This document shows, piece by piece, positions 7,628-16,812 of a stretch of DNA of 52,710 bases (positions within the stretch are counted from its first letter, which is position 1; each line of letters opens with the position of its first letter). The position numbers and the translations under genes are program-made. Location: NCBI GenBank assembly GCA_021462845.1, contig JAJTXU010000003.1, forward strand, positions 1 to 52,710. Direction: 5' to 3'. The notes below the pieces were generated by a model, which saw only the letters and a list, made by a program, of their open reading frames with translations, had not been told where the DNA came from and ran no database searches. The stretch is from Anaerolineales bacterium (lineage in GTDB: Bacteria; Chloroflexota; Anaerolineae; Anaerolineales; Villigracilaceae).

Positions 7628-8037
7628 AAGTTGTTGCGGATACCAACACTGTTATTTCTGGGTTGTTGTGGCGCGGTAAACCAAGGGAAATTCTTGAATT
7701 AGCGCACACGGGGAAAATTACGCTTTACACCAGCCCCGACTTGCTCGCCGAACTAGCCGATGTGCTTGAACGAGATAAATTTACTGCGCGATTGAAAGCG
7801 GCGCAAACAACGACGAGAGAGTTGGTTTTGGGATTTGGCGAACTAGCGACACTCGTCCACCCTGCATTGACTCCGCGTGTCATCAAGGATGATCCTGACG
7901 ATGATATGGTTTTGGCTTGCTCTATAGCCGCAAACGCAGAGGTCATCGTCTCCGGCGATTCTCACATCAAAAGCCTGAAATCTTATCAAGGCATTTCAAT
8001 CTTAACAGCAAGCGAATTACTTGAAAAGTTGAAATAG
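7624..8037 (+). CDS. PIN-domain toxin (predicted ribonuclease)
   Basis: A 137-residue PIN-fold protein of the COG1569-like group. The expected acidic metal ligands are Asp6 (VADTN), Glu43 (LLAELADVL), Asp94 (DDDMVLACS) and Asp112 (VSGDSH). PIN toxins of toxin-antitoxin pairs usually cleave RNA. The start ATG lies within the antitoxin stop (ATGA), so translation is coupled. The frame is intact. The next gene is the end of the amino-acid transporter operon on the other strand. Confidence 0.88.
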   Translation: MKVVADTNTVISGLLWRGKPREILELAHTGKITLYTSPDLLAELADVLERDKFTARLKAAQTTTRELVLGFGELATLVHPALTPRVIKDDPDDDMVLACSIAANAEVIVSGDSHIKSLKSYQGISILTASELLEKLK

Positions 8038-8059
8038 CCTGACGTGTCACATCAAACTC

Positions 8060-8803
8060 TTAATGCCTCAAAATCTGCGATAGGAACAACTTGGTCCGAT
8101 CTTCCTTGGGGGAATTGAATATCTGTTCAGGAGTCCCCTGCTCCACGATCTCGCCTTTATCGAAAAAGATCATGCGGTCCGCCACGGCGCGGGCGAAACC
8201 CATCTCGTGAGTCACGGCGAGGATGGTCATGCCTGACTTTGCCAGTTCGGTCATCACGTCCAATACTTCTTTGATCATTTCAGGGTCGAGCGCGGAGGTC
8301 GGCTCGTCGAAGAGCATGATCTTCGGCTGCATCGCCAGCGAGCGCGCAATTGCCACGCGTTGCTGTTGTCCGCCCGAAAGTTGACCGGGGAATTTATTCG
8401 CCTGTTCGGGAATCCCAACACGCTCCAACAACTGCATGGCGATCTCCTCCGCCTTTTGCTTCGTCCACTTGCGGACTTGGATCGGCGCAAGGACGATGTT
8501 TTGCATCACGGTCAAATGCGGGAACAAGTTGAACTGCTGGAACACCATGCCGGTCTCACTGCGAATCTGCTCGATGTTGCGCACATCATGGCTCATCTCA
8601 ATGCCGTCCACAACGATCTTCCCGCGTTGATGTTCTTCGAGGCGATTGAGCGTGCGAATGAACGTGGACTTCCCCGAACCCGACGGTCCGAAGATGACGA
8701 TCACTTCCCCTTTCTGCACATCCATGCTCACGCCTTTCAACGCATGAAAATTTCCATACCATTTGTGCACTTCTTGAACTTTGATGATCGGTTCGTCTGC
8801 CAT
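8060..8803 (-). CDS. aapP: Polar amino-acid ABC transporter, ATP-binding protein
   Basis: A 247-residue ATPase of the GlnQ/AapP group that powers amino-acid import. Motifs are Walker [10 protein letters not shown], signature [16 protein letters not shown], Walker [15 protein letters not shown] with the catalytic Glu present, and the His switch in [15 protein letters not shown]. The family feature [17 protein letters not shown] is also clear. It is the last gene of a four-gene operon, 12 bases after the permease. The dissociated import components are typical of the polar amino-acid uptake family. Confidence 0.93.
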   Translation of the reverse strand: MADEPIIKVQEVHKWYGNFHALKGVSMDVQKGEVIVIFGPSGSGKSTFIRTLNRLEEHQRGKIVVDGIEMSHDVRNIEQIRSETGMVFQQFNLFPHLTVMQNIVLAPIQVRKWTKQKAEEIAMQLLERVGIPEQANKFPGQLSGGQQQRVAIARSLAMQPKIMLFDEPTSALDPEMIKEVLDVMTELAKSGMTILAVTHEMGFARAVADRMIFFDKGEIVEQGTPEQIFNSPKEDRTKLFLSQILRH

Positions 8804-8815
8804 AGCCTGTCCTCT

Positions 8816-10012
8816 TTATCGAATTCCAACGCCGAGCCGTTCTTCCAACCGCTGGCTCAAATACGACATCCCGTAACTCAACACCCAAAAGATCAACGAG
8901 ATGAACACATACACCTCGCGCTGTAAACCCAGAAACGCGGGCTGTGCCAGCACTGTTCTAGCAATGCCGACCAGATCGAGCAAACCAACAATCGCCACCA
9001 GTGACGTGTCTTTGAACACGCCAATGAACTGCCCCACCAGAATCGGAATGATCAATCGCAACGCCTGCGGCAAAATAATGAAGATCATCGTCTGCGCCCC
9101 GCTCAGCCCCAATGCTTCCGCCGCTTCAAATTGTCCCTTCGGGATGGCTTGCAACCCGCCGCGCACGTTCTCAGCTAGATACGCCGCGCTGAACAAAGTA
9201 ATTCCAACCATGGCGCGGATCACGCGATCCACCGTCCAGCCGTCGGGCAAAAAGAGCGGCAGCATTAACTGCGCCATGAACAAGATCGAGATTAGCGGCA
9301 CGCCGCGCACCAACTCGATGTATCCCACGCTGAACCAGCGGATAATCGGCAACTCCGAGCGGCGCCCCAGCGCCAGCAATACACCGATCGGAAAGGAAAA
9401 CATAATACCGACGACCGTCAGCAGGAACGTAAGCAACAACCCGCCCCAAAGATTCGTCCGCACTTCGGGCATGAAACTTGTTTCGGATTCTGAAAGCCCG
9501 CGCGTGAGCAGGATGATGACCGGAAGCGAGATGACCCACCCCGCGATCACGCTTCGCTTCAGGACTTCGGGCTTGATTCGCCCGATCCCCCAGCCGACCA
9601 AGCCCGTGACGGTTAACCCGATCAACCAGCCGCGTTGTCCTGCTCCCACCTGGAATAAGGAAAGCAATGCCGGAGCCAACAGAAGCAACACGGCATATTT
9701 GGATTGACGCGCCCAGATCGCCAGTGAATTTCCCGAAAGAAATACCAACAATCCGAGCCAGAGCCACAACCGCCAAGCCTGCTCAAGCGGATATTGCCCG
9801 ATCATCAACAAGCGCATGTTGACGACGATCACTTCCCATTCAGCGGTTACGAATACCCACCTCAGCAGACCGCTCAATGCCCAATAGACGATCCATGCGC
9901 CGAGAATCGTGAGGAGCGCGTCGTACCACGAGCCGAATAAATTCTTGCGCATCCAACTCAGAATGTTGGAGCGTTCCGTGATCGGCGGCAGGACAGGTTC
10001 GTTGATCGCCAT
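8816..10012 (-). CDS. aapM: Amino-acid ABC transporter, permease (AapM-like)
   Basis: A 398-residue membrane permease of the general L-amino-acid (Aap/Bzt) type, longer than ordinary HisM-type permeases because of an N-terminal part with several extra helices. The conserved binding-protein-dependent permease domain occupies roughly residues 190-395. It contains the coupling loop EAAEALGLSGAQTMIFIILP, which docks on the ATPase, and ends LSQRLEERLGVGIR. The ATG at 10012 is separated from the preceding stop by one base, so translation is coupled. It pairs with AapQ to form the heteromeric pore. Confidence 0.88.
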   Translation of the reverse strand: MAINEPVLPPITERSNILSWMRKNLFGSWYDALLTILGAWIVYWALSGLLRWVFVTAEWEVIVVNMRLLMIGQYPLEQAWRLWLWLGLLVFLSGNSLAIWARQSKYAVLLLLAPALLSLFQVGAGQRGWLIGLTVTGLVGWGIGRIKPEVLKRSVIAGWVISLPVIILLTRGLSESETSFMPEVRTNLWGGLLLTFLLTVVGIMFSFPIGVLLALGRRSELPIIRWFSVGYIELVRGVPLISILFMAQLMLPLFLPDGWTVDRVIRAMVGITLFSAAYLAENVRGGLQAIPKGQFEAAEALGLSGAQTMIFIILPQALRLIIPILVGQFIGVFKDTSLVAIVGLLDLVGIARTVLAQPAFLGLQREVYVFISLIFWVLSYGMSYLSQRLEERLGVGIR

Positions 10013-10013
10013 G

Positions 10014-11195
10014 TTATCGCTCCACCAATTTGATTCTCTGGTTGTACCAGTTCATCAACGCCGAAGTTAGAAGACTAATGAGGAGATACGTGAGCATCAC
10101 CAGCGAGATCATCTCCACAGCGCGACCTGTTTGATTTTGAATCGTGTTCGCCACGTAGAAAACATCGGGATAGGCAACAGAGATCGCCAGCGATGAATTT
10201 TTCACGAGGTTCAGGTATTGACTCGTCAACGGCGGGATGATGACTCGCAGGGCTTGCGGAAAAACGATCAGGCGCAAGGTTTGAAATCCGTTCAAACCCA
10301 ACGCGCGCGAGGCTTCCACTTGACCTTTGGAAACGGACTGAATCCCCGCTCGTACCACTTCACCGATGAACGCGGCTGTGTAAAGCACAAGCCCCGAGGT
10401 GAGCGCCATAAATTCGGGAGTGAGAATTTTCCCCCCGGAGAGATTCAATCCTTTGACGAAAGCCAGATCCAGCGTGAGTGGTTTTTCGGGGAGGATAAAC
10501 CAGCCCACTAACGCAACGACAACGAATGTGAGCAACGACCACAACAACGTCAACGGGGCGCGACCGGTGCGCTGGCTGTATGCGCGGAGGGCGAAGAAAA
10601 CGACGACGGTGAGAATCAAGCCGCCAAGCAGAATCAGGCGGAACGTCGGGAAAGAAGCGGTTGGAATCCCCCAGGGAATGCCGACGCCGCGATTCGTCAA
10701 GATGATGTCACCGGGCCAGAGGATGGCATCCTTCACGCGCGGGAGTTTGAGAAAAACGCCGAGGTACCAGAAGATCAAAAAGACTAATAATGAAAGGTTG
10801 CGGATGAGTTCGAGATAAAAAGAGGCGAGGCGGTTAATGATGAAATTTGTGGACAGGCGCGCGACGCCGAGGATCACGCCGAGGATGGTCGCAAAGAGGA
10901 TGCCGACAACGCTCACCGATAATGTGTTCAACAAGCCGATCAGAAACGCCTGCCAATACGTGGAGTTTCGGTCGTAGGCGAAGGATGTTTCGGCGATGTC
11001 GAAACCGGAGACGCCTTTGAGAAACGAATAACTGAGCGAGATGCCTTGCTTGGCAAGCCCCGCTTTCATGTTTTGATAGATCAACATGCCGACGAACAAC
11101 ACCGACAAGGCAAAAATGATTTGCCCTAGAATCTTGAGAATGCGCTCGTCGCGCCAAAATGGGATCGTTGTATCTGGTTTATATTCGCGCTGCAT
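10014..11195 (-). CDS. aapQ: Amino-acid ABC transporter, permease (AapQ-like)
   Basis: A 393-residue permease related to AapQ/BztB. It has a first hydrophobic helix at about residues 25-43, a periplasmic stretch, then two blocks of helices separated by a longer loop, as in the family. The coupling loop is VEASRALGLNGFQTLRLIVF. The C-terminal end LTSALMNWYNQRIKLVER is typical. It is second in the operon and is separated from the binding-protein gene by 66 bases that contain a strong hairpin. No clear ribosome site precedes the ATG at 11195. Confidence 0.88.
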   Translation of the reverse strand: MQREYKPDTTIPFWRDERILKILGQIIFALSVLFVGMLIYQNMKAGLAKQGISLSYSFLKGVSGFDIAETSFAYDRNSTYWQAFLIGLLNTLSVSVVGILFATILGVILGVARLSTNFIINRLASFYLELIRNLSLLVFLIFWYLGVFLKLPRVKDAILWPGDIILTNRGVGIPWGIPTASFPTFRLILLGGLILTVVVFFALRAYSQRTGRAPLTLLWSLLTFVVVALVGWFILPEKPLTLDLAFVKGLNLSGGKILTPEFMALTSGLVLYTAAFIGEVVRAGIQSVSKGQVEASRALGLNGFQTLRLIVFPQALRVIIPPLTSQYLNLVKNSSLAISVAYPDVFYVANTIQNQTGRAVEMISLVMLTYLLISLLTSALMNWYNQRIKLVER

Positions 11196-11217
11196 GAAGG
11201 TTATCCAAATGCAAACG

Positions 11218-11244
11218 GAGGGCGGGGAGAATCTCCCCGCCCTC
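11218..11244 (-). promoter_or_regulatory. Strong hairpin between aapJ and aapQ
   Basis: GAGGGCGGGGAGA and its exact complement TCTCCCCGCCCTC are separated by one A. It lies just after the aapJ stop inside the operon. Such intercistronic hairpins usually protect the binding-protein transcript or attenuate read-through, giving more binding protein than permease. There is no T-run. Confidence 0.65.
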
Positions 11245-11261
11245 GATGCGTGCTGATCGGT

Positions 11262-12389
11262 TTAACGGAACGGCGGCGAGTAGAGCAAACCGCCATCGGT
11301 GTAGAGGCTGTTGTAGCCGCGCGGAATGTAGGTCGGCGTGTCGGGACCAAGGTTGCGGTTGTACACTTCCTCGTAGTTGCCAACGAGTTTGATGATGTTG
11401 TAAGCCCAGTCGTTGGTGAGCCCAAGTTTCAAGCCGAGATCGCCTTCAAGACCAAGCATACGGCGGACTTCGGGCGCGGTGGCGTTGGCACGGATGTCAT
11501 CCACGTTGGCGGAGGTAATACCGAATTCTTCGCCGGAGAACAACGTGAAGACGGTCCATTGCGCGATGTCGAACCACTGATCGTCACCGTGACGAACCAT
11601 GGGTCCGAGCGGTTCCTTCGACATGGTCACATCAAGAATTTCGTGGGCGGCTGGGTCTGCCAACACAGAGCGGCGCGAGACCAGACCGGATTTGTCGGTG
11701 GTGACCGCGTCACAGCGACCTTCAGAATATGCCGCAAATGTCGAGTCGGCATCCTCGAAGACAGCCGGAGTGTATGTAACATTCAGTGACGCCATCACAT
11801 CGGCGAGGTTGAGTTCGGTGGTGGTGCCGGTTTGGACGCAGATCGTGCCGCCTTCCAAATCTTGCAAGGTTTTGATTCCGCTATCTTTGGGAACCATCAT
11901 GCCTTGACCATCATAGAAGGTGGTGTGCACGAAGTTGCCGCCCAACTCGGTGTCGCGCACAAGCGACCACGTAGTGTTGCGGCTGAGGATATCAATCTCG
12001 CCCGATTGCAAAGCAGTGAAGCGCTCGGCGGCGGTCACAGGGCGGAATTCCACTTTGGTGGGATCGCCAAAGATCGCGGCGGCGAGGGCGCGGCAGTAAT
12101 CAACGTCAATTCCCGCAAAATTTCCATTGGCATCTACGAAGCCGAAGCCCGGAACCTGCGAGTTGACTCCGCAGATCAAATTCCCGCGTTCCATGACAGT
12201 TTTCAACGTAACGCCATAGCCGGTGGGAGCGACAACAACCGGCGCGGATGAGGTCACTTCGACGACGACAGTTTCTTTCACGGTTACGGTTTCACCGCTG
12301 GGGGCAGGCGCAGGAGCCGCTGTGCCACATGCGGCAAGCGCAAGCGCGAACAGGACAAGCAACGATAGGATGGTATAGGTTTTTCTCAT
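11262..12389 (-). CDS. aapJ: Amino-acid ABC transporter, substrate-binding lipoprotein
   Basis: A 375-residue binding protein. The N-terminus MRKTYTILSLLVLFALALAA is a lipoprotein signal peptide ending in the lipobox LAAC, with the lipid-modified Cys21. A Pro/Ala/Thr-rich tether follows. The mature part matches the family 3 amino-acid-binding fold: RGNLICGVNSQVPGFGFVDA, GIDVDYCRALAAAIFGD, and the C-terminal WAYNIIKLVGNYEEVYNRNL and PRGYNSLYTDGGLLYSPPFR typical of AapJ. The ATG at 12389 has a GGAGGAG ribosome site; a longer frame to 12464 was rejected for that reason. It is first in the aap operon. Confidence 0.92.
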   Translation of the reverse strand: MRKTYTILSLLVLFALALAACGTAAPAPAPSGETVTVKETVVVEVTSSAPVVVAPTGYGVTLKTVMERGNLICGVNSQVPGFGFVDANGNFAGIDVDYCRALAAAIFGDPTKVEFRPVTAAERFTALQSGEIDILSRNTTWSLVRDTELGGNFVHTTFYDGQGMMVPKDSGIKTLQDLEGGTICVQTGTTTELNLADVMASLNVTYTPAVFEDADSTFAAYSEGRCDAVTTDKSGLVSRRSVLADPAAHEILDVTMSKEPLGPMVRHGDDQWFDIAQWTVFTLFSGEEFGITSANVDDIRANATAPEVRRMLGLEGDLGLKLGLTNDWAYNIIKLVGNYEEVYNRNLGPDTPTYIPRGYNSLYTDGGLLYSPPFR

Positions 12390-12483
12390 TTCTCCTCCAA
12401 GTAGGTTTTTTAGTTGATCTCGTTTAACAGCGCAGTTCTTTACAACATGACGGGGGCGGCGCACCTCCTTTCGTGTTGAAAGG

Positions 12484-12512
12484 TTTGTAATTCATTTTAT
12501 GGAAAAAATCAA
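12484..12512 (-). promoter_or_regulatory. Possible promoter of aapJQMP
   Basis: On the minus strand TTGATT and TACAAA are separated by 17 bases, about 95 bases before the aapJ ATG. The match is partial, so this is only a candidate. Confidence 0.3.
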
Positions 12513-12585
12513 GGCTAGTTGACTATTCGTTTCGACATCGAATCTAACGCGCCTCCATGTTCGTTTAGGAGGAGCAAATCGAAAG

Positions 12586-12591
12586 TATAAT
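12586..12591 (+). promoter_or_regulatory. Possible -10 box of the choline-kinase-like gene
   Basis: TATAAT 31 bases before the ATG at 12623, with a weak -35 region. Confidence 0.4.
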
Positions 12592-12622
12592 TCGCCCACA
12601 CGATCCAGCATCGAGGTCTACT

Positions 12623-13519
12623 ATGGAAATAAAGACGATCCTCCAGCGCATTCCCCAACTTGCATCTGTTGAGAACATCGAGATCACCGAACTCACGGGC
12701 GGCATCACCAACAAGAATTACAAGATCACCGCGAACGGAGAATCCTTCGTCTTGCGGATGGGCGGCAACGAGACGAAATACCTCGGCATTGACCGCGCTG
12801 TGGAATATGAATGCTCCCGCCTCGCTTCGCAGATTGGAGTTGCCCCAGACCCTGTGGCTTTTCTCGCCCCTGAGGGCTTTATCCTTGCTCGCTTCATCTC
12901 TGGCAAAGGGATGTCGGCTGATGAGATCGGCACGGAGGAAAACATCGAACGTGTGCTTGAGTCAATGAAAGCCTATCACGCGCTTGAAAAATTCCCTGGC
13001 TTCTTCTCCCCGTTCCGCGTGGCGGAGGAATATCGCAAGACCGCCGAAAGTTTCAAAGTCAAACTCCCCGCAAAAATGGACTGGTATCTCGAGAAATCAA
13101 ACGAGATCGAAAAAGCGATGTACTCGCGCCAGCCACTGACTCTCCGTCCCTGCCACAACGACCTGCTCAACGGCAACTTCATAGACGACGGCACACGCAT
13201 CCGCATTTTGGATTGGGAATACGCGGGCATGGGCGATATTTTCTTTGATTTGGGTAACTTTGCGGTTCAACACGAATTCACCGTAGAGCAAGATGCTATC
13301 TTGCTCAAAGCTTATTTTGGCAACCCCACAGACTCACAGCGCGCGCACCTCAAGTTAATGAAGATAATGTCCGATCTGAGAGAAGCGATGTGGGCGCAGG
13401 TGCAGATCGGTGTTTCGCAATTGGATTTTGACTACAAAGGTTATGGACAAAAGTATTTTGATCGCTTTGAGTCCAATACAAGTGGAAGTCGATACGCTGA
13501 TTGGCTACGCGCTGTCTAA
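12623..13519 (+). CDS. Choline/ethanolamine-kinase-like phosphotransferase
   Basis: A 298-residue protein of the aminoglycoside-phosphotransferase/choline-kinase fold (LicA-like). The N-lobe has LTGGITNKNYKI and the Lys/Arg-containing SFVLRMGG. The catalytic loop is CHNDLLNGNFI with His178 and catalytic Asp180, and the metal-binding segment is ILDWEYAGMGDIFFDLGNF with Asp197. Members phosphorylate choline, ethanolamine, thiamine or related alcohols; the exact substrate cannot be read from the sequence. It lies between an amino-acid importer and a dimethylglycine-dehydrogenase-like gene, which fits methylamine/choline metabolism but does not prove it. No operon link is certain, because a 144-base repeat follows. 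Confidence 0.85.
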   Translation: MEIKTILQRIPQLASVENIEITELTGGITNKNYKITANGESFVLRMGGNETKYLGIDRAVEYECSRLASQIGVAPDPVAFLAPEGFILARFISGKGMSADEIGTEENIERVLESMKAYHALEKFPGFFSPFRVAEEYRKTAESFKVKLPAKMDWYLEKSNEIEKAMYSRQPLTLRPCHNDLLNGNFIDDGTRIRILDWEYAGMGDIFFDLGNFAVQHEFTVEQDAILLKAYFGNPTDSQRAHLKLMKIMSDLREAMWAQVQIGVSQLDFDYKGYGQKYFDRFESNTSGSRYADWLRAV

Positions 13520-13522
13520 AAC

Positions 13523-13666
13523 CTCGGTGGTCGAGTAGCGAGCGTTCGTTGCGAGCGTATCGAGACCACAGGCATTCAAAAGTAATTTTGTAACAAGATT
13601 TTCTTCACGGCGTGGTGGTCTCGATACGTCCCGCGACGAGCATCGCGGGACTACTCGACCACCGAG
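13523..13666. repeat. 144-base inverted-repeat element (MITE-like)
   Basis: The ends CTCGGTGGTCGAGTAG and CTACTCGACCACCGAG are exact inverted copies. Internal arms GTATCGAGACCAC and GTGGTCTCGATAC also pair. There is no open frame; it fills nearly the whole gap between two plus-strand genes. Confidence 0.8.
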
Positions 13667-13691
13667 TATATTTGAAAAGGAAACAACATAA

Positions 13692-16130
13692 ATGGAACTA
13701 CCACAACACGCGCAAGCAGTCATTATCGGCGGAGGGGTCGGCGGGGCGAGCATTGCCTATCATCTGACTCAGATGGGATGGAAAGATATTGTAGTTATTG
13801 AAAGACACGAACTTACCAGCGGCTCTACATTTCATTCGGCTGGATTAGTGGGACAACTTCGCACATCCTCGAGCCTCACCAAGATGATGCGTTACAGCAC
13901 GGACTTGTATCGCAAACTCAAAGACCTCACGGGCGTGGACCCAGGCTGGAACGAAGTGGGCAGTTTGCGAATCGCGTCGTCGGATGCGCGGCTGGAAGAA
14001 TTGAAGCGCGTCGTCGGATATTCCAAAGCATTTGGGATGCCGCTTGAAATTATTTCACCGAAAGAATGTCAGGATCTATTTCCGTTGATGTCGCTGGAAG
14101 ATGTGAGAGGCGGAGTCCACCTCCCCACCGACGGGCAGATTGATCCGACGGGATTGACGAACGCGCTCGCGGCGGGAGCGAAGAGTCGCGGGGCGAAGTT
14201 CATCACCAACACGCGCGTGACGGGAATCACCGTCAGCGGGAACGAAGTTCGAGGCGTGGTAACAGATCGAGGCGAAGTAAGAAGCGATGTCGTCATCAAT
14301 GCGGCGGGGCTGTGGGGCAACGATATCGCGTCCATGGTCGGCATCACGCTGCCCATCATCCCGATGGCGCATTTGTATCTCATCACCAAGCCAGTCAAAG
14401 ATCAACCTCAGACGATGCCCACGATGCGCGATCCCGATAATCTTGTTTATTTTCGCGGCAGTGACAGCGGCATGGTCGCGGGCGGATACGAACGCCAGCC
14501 TGCGCCGTGGGGGCTCAACGGCGTGCCGCAAGATTGGAATTTCAAATTGCTCGAGCCCGATTGGGATCGCTTCACGCCGCTGATGGAAAATATTATCAAG
14601 CGCGCGCCTGCGATGGAACATGTCGAGATCGTGCAACTGCTCAACGGACCCGAGGGCTTCACGCCCGATTCAGAATATTTGTTGGGACCAACTGCGGTGC
14701 GCGGCTTTTGGGTGGCGTGCGCGTTTTGCGCGCATGGCATCGCGGGCGCGGGCGGCATCGGCAAAGCGATGGCGGAGTGGATCATTGACGGGCATCCCGA
14801 ATGGGACATGTGGAAACTCGATGCGCGGCGTTTTGGAAATCAATACGCGAGTCAATCGTTCACGCTCGCGCGCACAATTGAAACGTATGGAAAATATTAC
14901 GACATTCACATGCCGTATGAAGAACGCGAGTCCGCGCGACCTCTGCGCGTTTCGCCCGCGTATCATCGCTTGCAGGATTTGGGCGCGGTCTTCGGTGAAA
15001 AAGGCGGATGGGAACGCCCGAACTGGTTCACGCCAAATGAAGCAGACTCACGCGCCGCTTCTCTTCCTGACCTTTCGGGCTGGGCGCGCGACAACTGGTC
15101 TTCTGCCATCGCCGCAGAGACTCGCGCTACACGTGAAGCGGCAAGCTTATTCGACGAAACGTCGTTTTCAAAAATTGAAATACAAGGACCAGGCGCGTGC
15201 GACTTCCTGCAAAAATTATGCGCGAACGATATTGATAAACCCGTCGGCGCGGTGACGTACACTCAAATGCTCAACGCGCGCGGCGGCATCGAATGTGACT
15301 TCACTGTGACTCGTCTCGCCACAGACCGATTTCAAATCGTGACTGGCACAGCCTTCGGCACGCACGATATGACTCATCTGCGAAGATACATGCCGTTGGA
15401 TGGAACGGTGTTCATCAACGACATTACATCCGCAAGAACCTGTTTCGGCTTGTGGGGTCCGCGCGCGAGGGATGTGTTGCAATCTGTCACCCGCGATGAT
15501 GTATCTAATGAAGCGTTCCCGTATATGACGGCAAAACAAATCACGATTGGGAATATCCCTGCGTTGGCGTTGCGCGTCACGTATGTGGGCGAACTCGGCT
15601 GGGAGTTTTATGCGCCGTCTGAATATGGCGAACAATTGTGGGACACATTGTGGAAGGCAGGCAAACCGCACGGCATAATCGCTGGCGGATATAAGGCGAT
15701 TGAGTCTCTTCGGCTCGAAAAAGGTTATCGCTACTGGAGCGCGGACATCACGCCTGATTACACCCCCTACGAAGCGGGGCTGGGATTCGCGGTGGCGCTG
15801 AACAAGTCCGCTGACTTTTTCGGCAAGGCGGCGCTTCAAAAACAAAAAGCGGAAGGCGTCAAACAAAAGTTGTGTTGCATTGTTCTCGATGATCCAAACA
15901 CGATTGTGTTTGGCAGTGAGCCGATTCGACACGATGGCAAAGTTGTCGGCTGGGTCACGTCGGGTGGATTTGGGTATTCCATTAATAAGAGCATCGCGTA
16001 CACCTATTTGCCAGCCGAACTCGCAAAAGTTGGAACGCGAGTAACTGTTGAGTGCTTTGGTATTGAAATTCAGGCTGAGGTGCAGAAAGAGCCATTGTTT
16101 GATCCGAAGGGAGAGAAGGTAAAAGCGTAA
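13692..16130 (+). CDS. FAD-dependent dehydrogenase fused to GcvT domain (dimethylglycine/sarcosine dehydrogenase-like)
   Basis: An 812-residue, two-part enzyme. Residues 1-380 form a DAO-type FAD domain with the dinucleotide motif IIGGGVGGAS at 11-20 and SGSTFHSAGLVGQLR. His48 in that stretch aligns with the His that binds FAD covalently in dimethylglycine and sarcosine dehydrogenases. The rest, from about 430, is an aminomethyltransferase (GcvT) fold that in relatives passes the released one-carbon unit to tetrahydrofolate; it contains LRVTYVGELGWEFYAPSEYG and ESLRLEKGYRYWSADITPDY. The likely reaction is oxidative N-demethylation of a methylated glycine or similar amine; the exact substrate is uncertain. 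The stop TAA at 16128 lies in the first bases of a repeat. Confidence 0.9.
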   Translation: MELPQHAQAVIIGGGVGGASIAYHLTQMGWKDIVVIERHELTSGSTFHSAGLVGQLRTSSSLTKMMRYSTDLYRKLKDLTGVDPGWNEVGSLRIASSDARLEELKRVVGYSKAFGMPLEIISPKECQDLFPLMSLEDVRGGVHLPTDGQIDPTGLTNALAAGAKSRGAKFITNTRVTGITVSGNEVRGVVTDRGEVRSDVVINAAGLWGNDIASMVGITLPIIPMAHLYLITKPVKDQPQTMPTMRDPDNLVYFRGSDSGMVAGGYERQPAPWGLNGVPQDWNFKLLEPDWDRFTPLMENIIKRAPAMEHVEIVQLLNGPEGFTPDSEYLLGPTAVRGFWVACAFCAHGIAGAGGIGKAMAEWIIDGHPEWDMWKLDARRFGNQYASQSFTLARTIETYGKYYDIHMPYEERESARPLRVSPAYHRLQDLGAVFGEKGGWERPNWFTPNEADSRAASLPDLSGWARDNWSSAIAAETRATREAASLFDETSFSKIEIQGPGACDFLQKLCANDIDKPVGAVTYTQMLNARGGIECDFTVTRLATDRFQIVTGTAFGTHDMTHLRRYMPLDGTVFINDITSARTCFGLWGPRARDVLQSVTRDDVSNEAFPYMTAKQITIGNIPALALRVTYVGELGWEFYAPSEYGEQLWDTLWKAGKPHGIIAGGYKAIESLRLEKGYRYWSADITPDYTPYEAGLGFAVALNKSADFFGKAALQKQKAEGVKQKLCCIVLDDPNTIVFGSEPIRHDGKVVGWVTSGGFGYSINKSIAYTYLPAELAKVGTRVTVECFGIEIQAEVQKEPLFDPKGEKVKA

Positions 16131-16196
16131 CGCGACATTCATGTCGCGCTGCGCGAGATACCCTTCGACAGGCTCAGGGCAAGCATCTCGCGTTAC
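16127..16196. repeat. Palindromic repeat before the HAD gene
   Basis: GTAACGCGAC at the left and CTCGCGTTAC at the right form the ends, with CGCGAGAT and ATCTCGCG pairing inside. The centre holds copy 3 of the short dispersed repeat. It overlaps the stop codon of the upstream gene. Confidence 0.65.
16161..16180. repeat. Short dispersed repeat (TTCGACAGGCTCAGGGC type), copy 3
   Basis: CCCTTCGACAGGCTCAGGGC, same family as 1058-1077 and 7316-7335. Confidence 0.8.
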
Positions 16197-16203
16197 GAAA
16201 CCT

Positions 16204-16809
16204 ATGAACATCAAAGCCATCATCTTCGATTTCGGGAATGTTTTGCTCGAGTGGAATCCGTGGTACGTGTATCGTCGTCATTTTGACAGTGAAGAGGCGA
16301 TGAAAGATTTTTTCCGCGAGGTTGATTTCGCGGGATGGAATGCCCAGCAGGATAAAGGTCGTACATTTACAGAAGGTGTGGCTGATCATTCACGGAAGTT
16401 TCCACAGCACGCGCATCTGTTTCAGGCGTACCACGATCATTGGCAAGATTCGATCGGTGACGCGATCACAGGCACGGTTGATATCTTGAAACGGCTCAAG
16501 CAGGCGGGCTATCCGCTGTATGGATTGAGCAACTGGTCGGCGGAGACATTTCCGTTCGCGCGAGAGAAATACGATTTCTTCGACCTGTTTGATGATATGG
16601 TTATCTCAGCGGAGGTCGGATTAATTAAACCCGAGCCAGAGATTTACAATCTGTTGCTCGAGAAATTTGGCAGACCTGCAAATGAATGTTTGTTCATTGA
16701 CGATTCGCAGGCGAACATCGAACAAGCAAAACGGATGAGATTTGTTACAATCCATTTCACATCGCCCGAACAACTGGAAGATGAATTAACTCACTTGGGA
16801 ATTTTCTAA
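16204..16809 (+). CDS. HAD-superfamily phosphatase (YihX-like)
   Basis: A 201-residue haloacid-dehalogenase-fold hydrolase. Motif I is IIFDFGNVL with nucleophile Asp9; the usual second Asp two residues on is Gly, as in the YihX (glucose-1-phosphate phosphatase) subgroup. Motif II is LYGLSNWS, motif III the Lys in VGLIKPEPEIY, and motif IV FIDDSQANI. The cap is the small helical type inserted after motif I. The substrate is unknown. I chose the ATG at 16204; the longer frame upstream is repeat sequence. It ends three bases before the polyprenyl synthase gene, so the two are probably co-transcribed. Confidence 0.9.
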   Translation: MNIKAIIFDFGNVLLEWNPWYVYRRHFDSEEAMKDFFREVDFAGWNAQQDKGRTFTEGVADHSRKFPQHAHLFQAYHDHWQDSIGDAITGTVDILKRLKQAGYPLYGLSNWSAETFPFAREKYDFFDLFDDMVISAEVGLIKPEPEIYNLLLEKFGRPANECLFIDDSQANIEQAKRMRFVTIHFTSPEQLEDELTHLGIF

Positions 16810-16812
16810 CGC

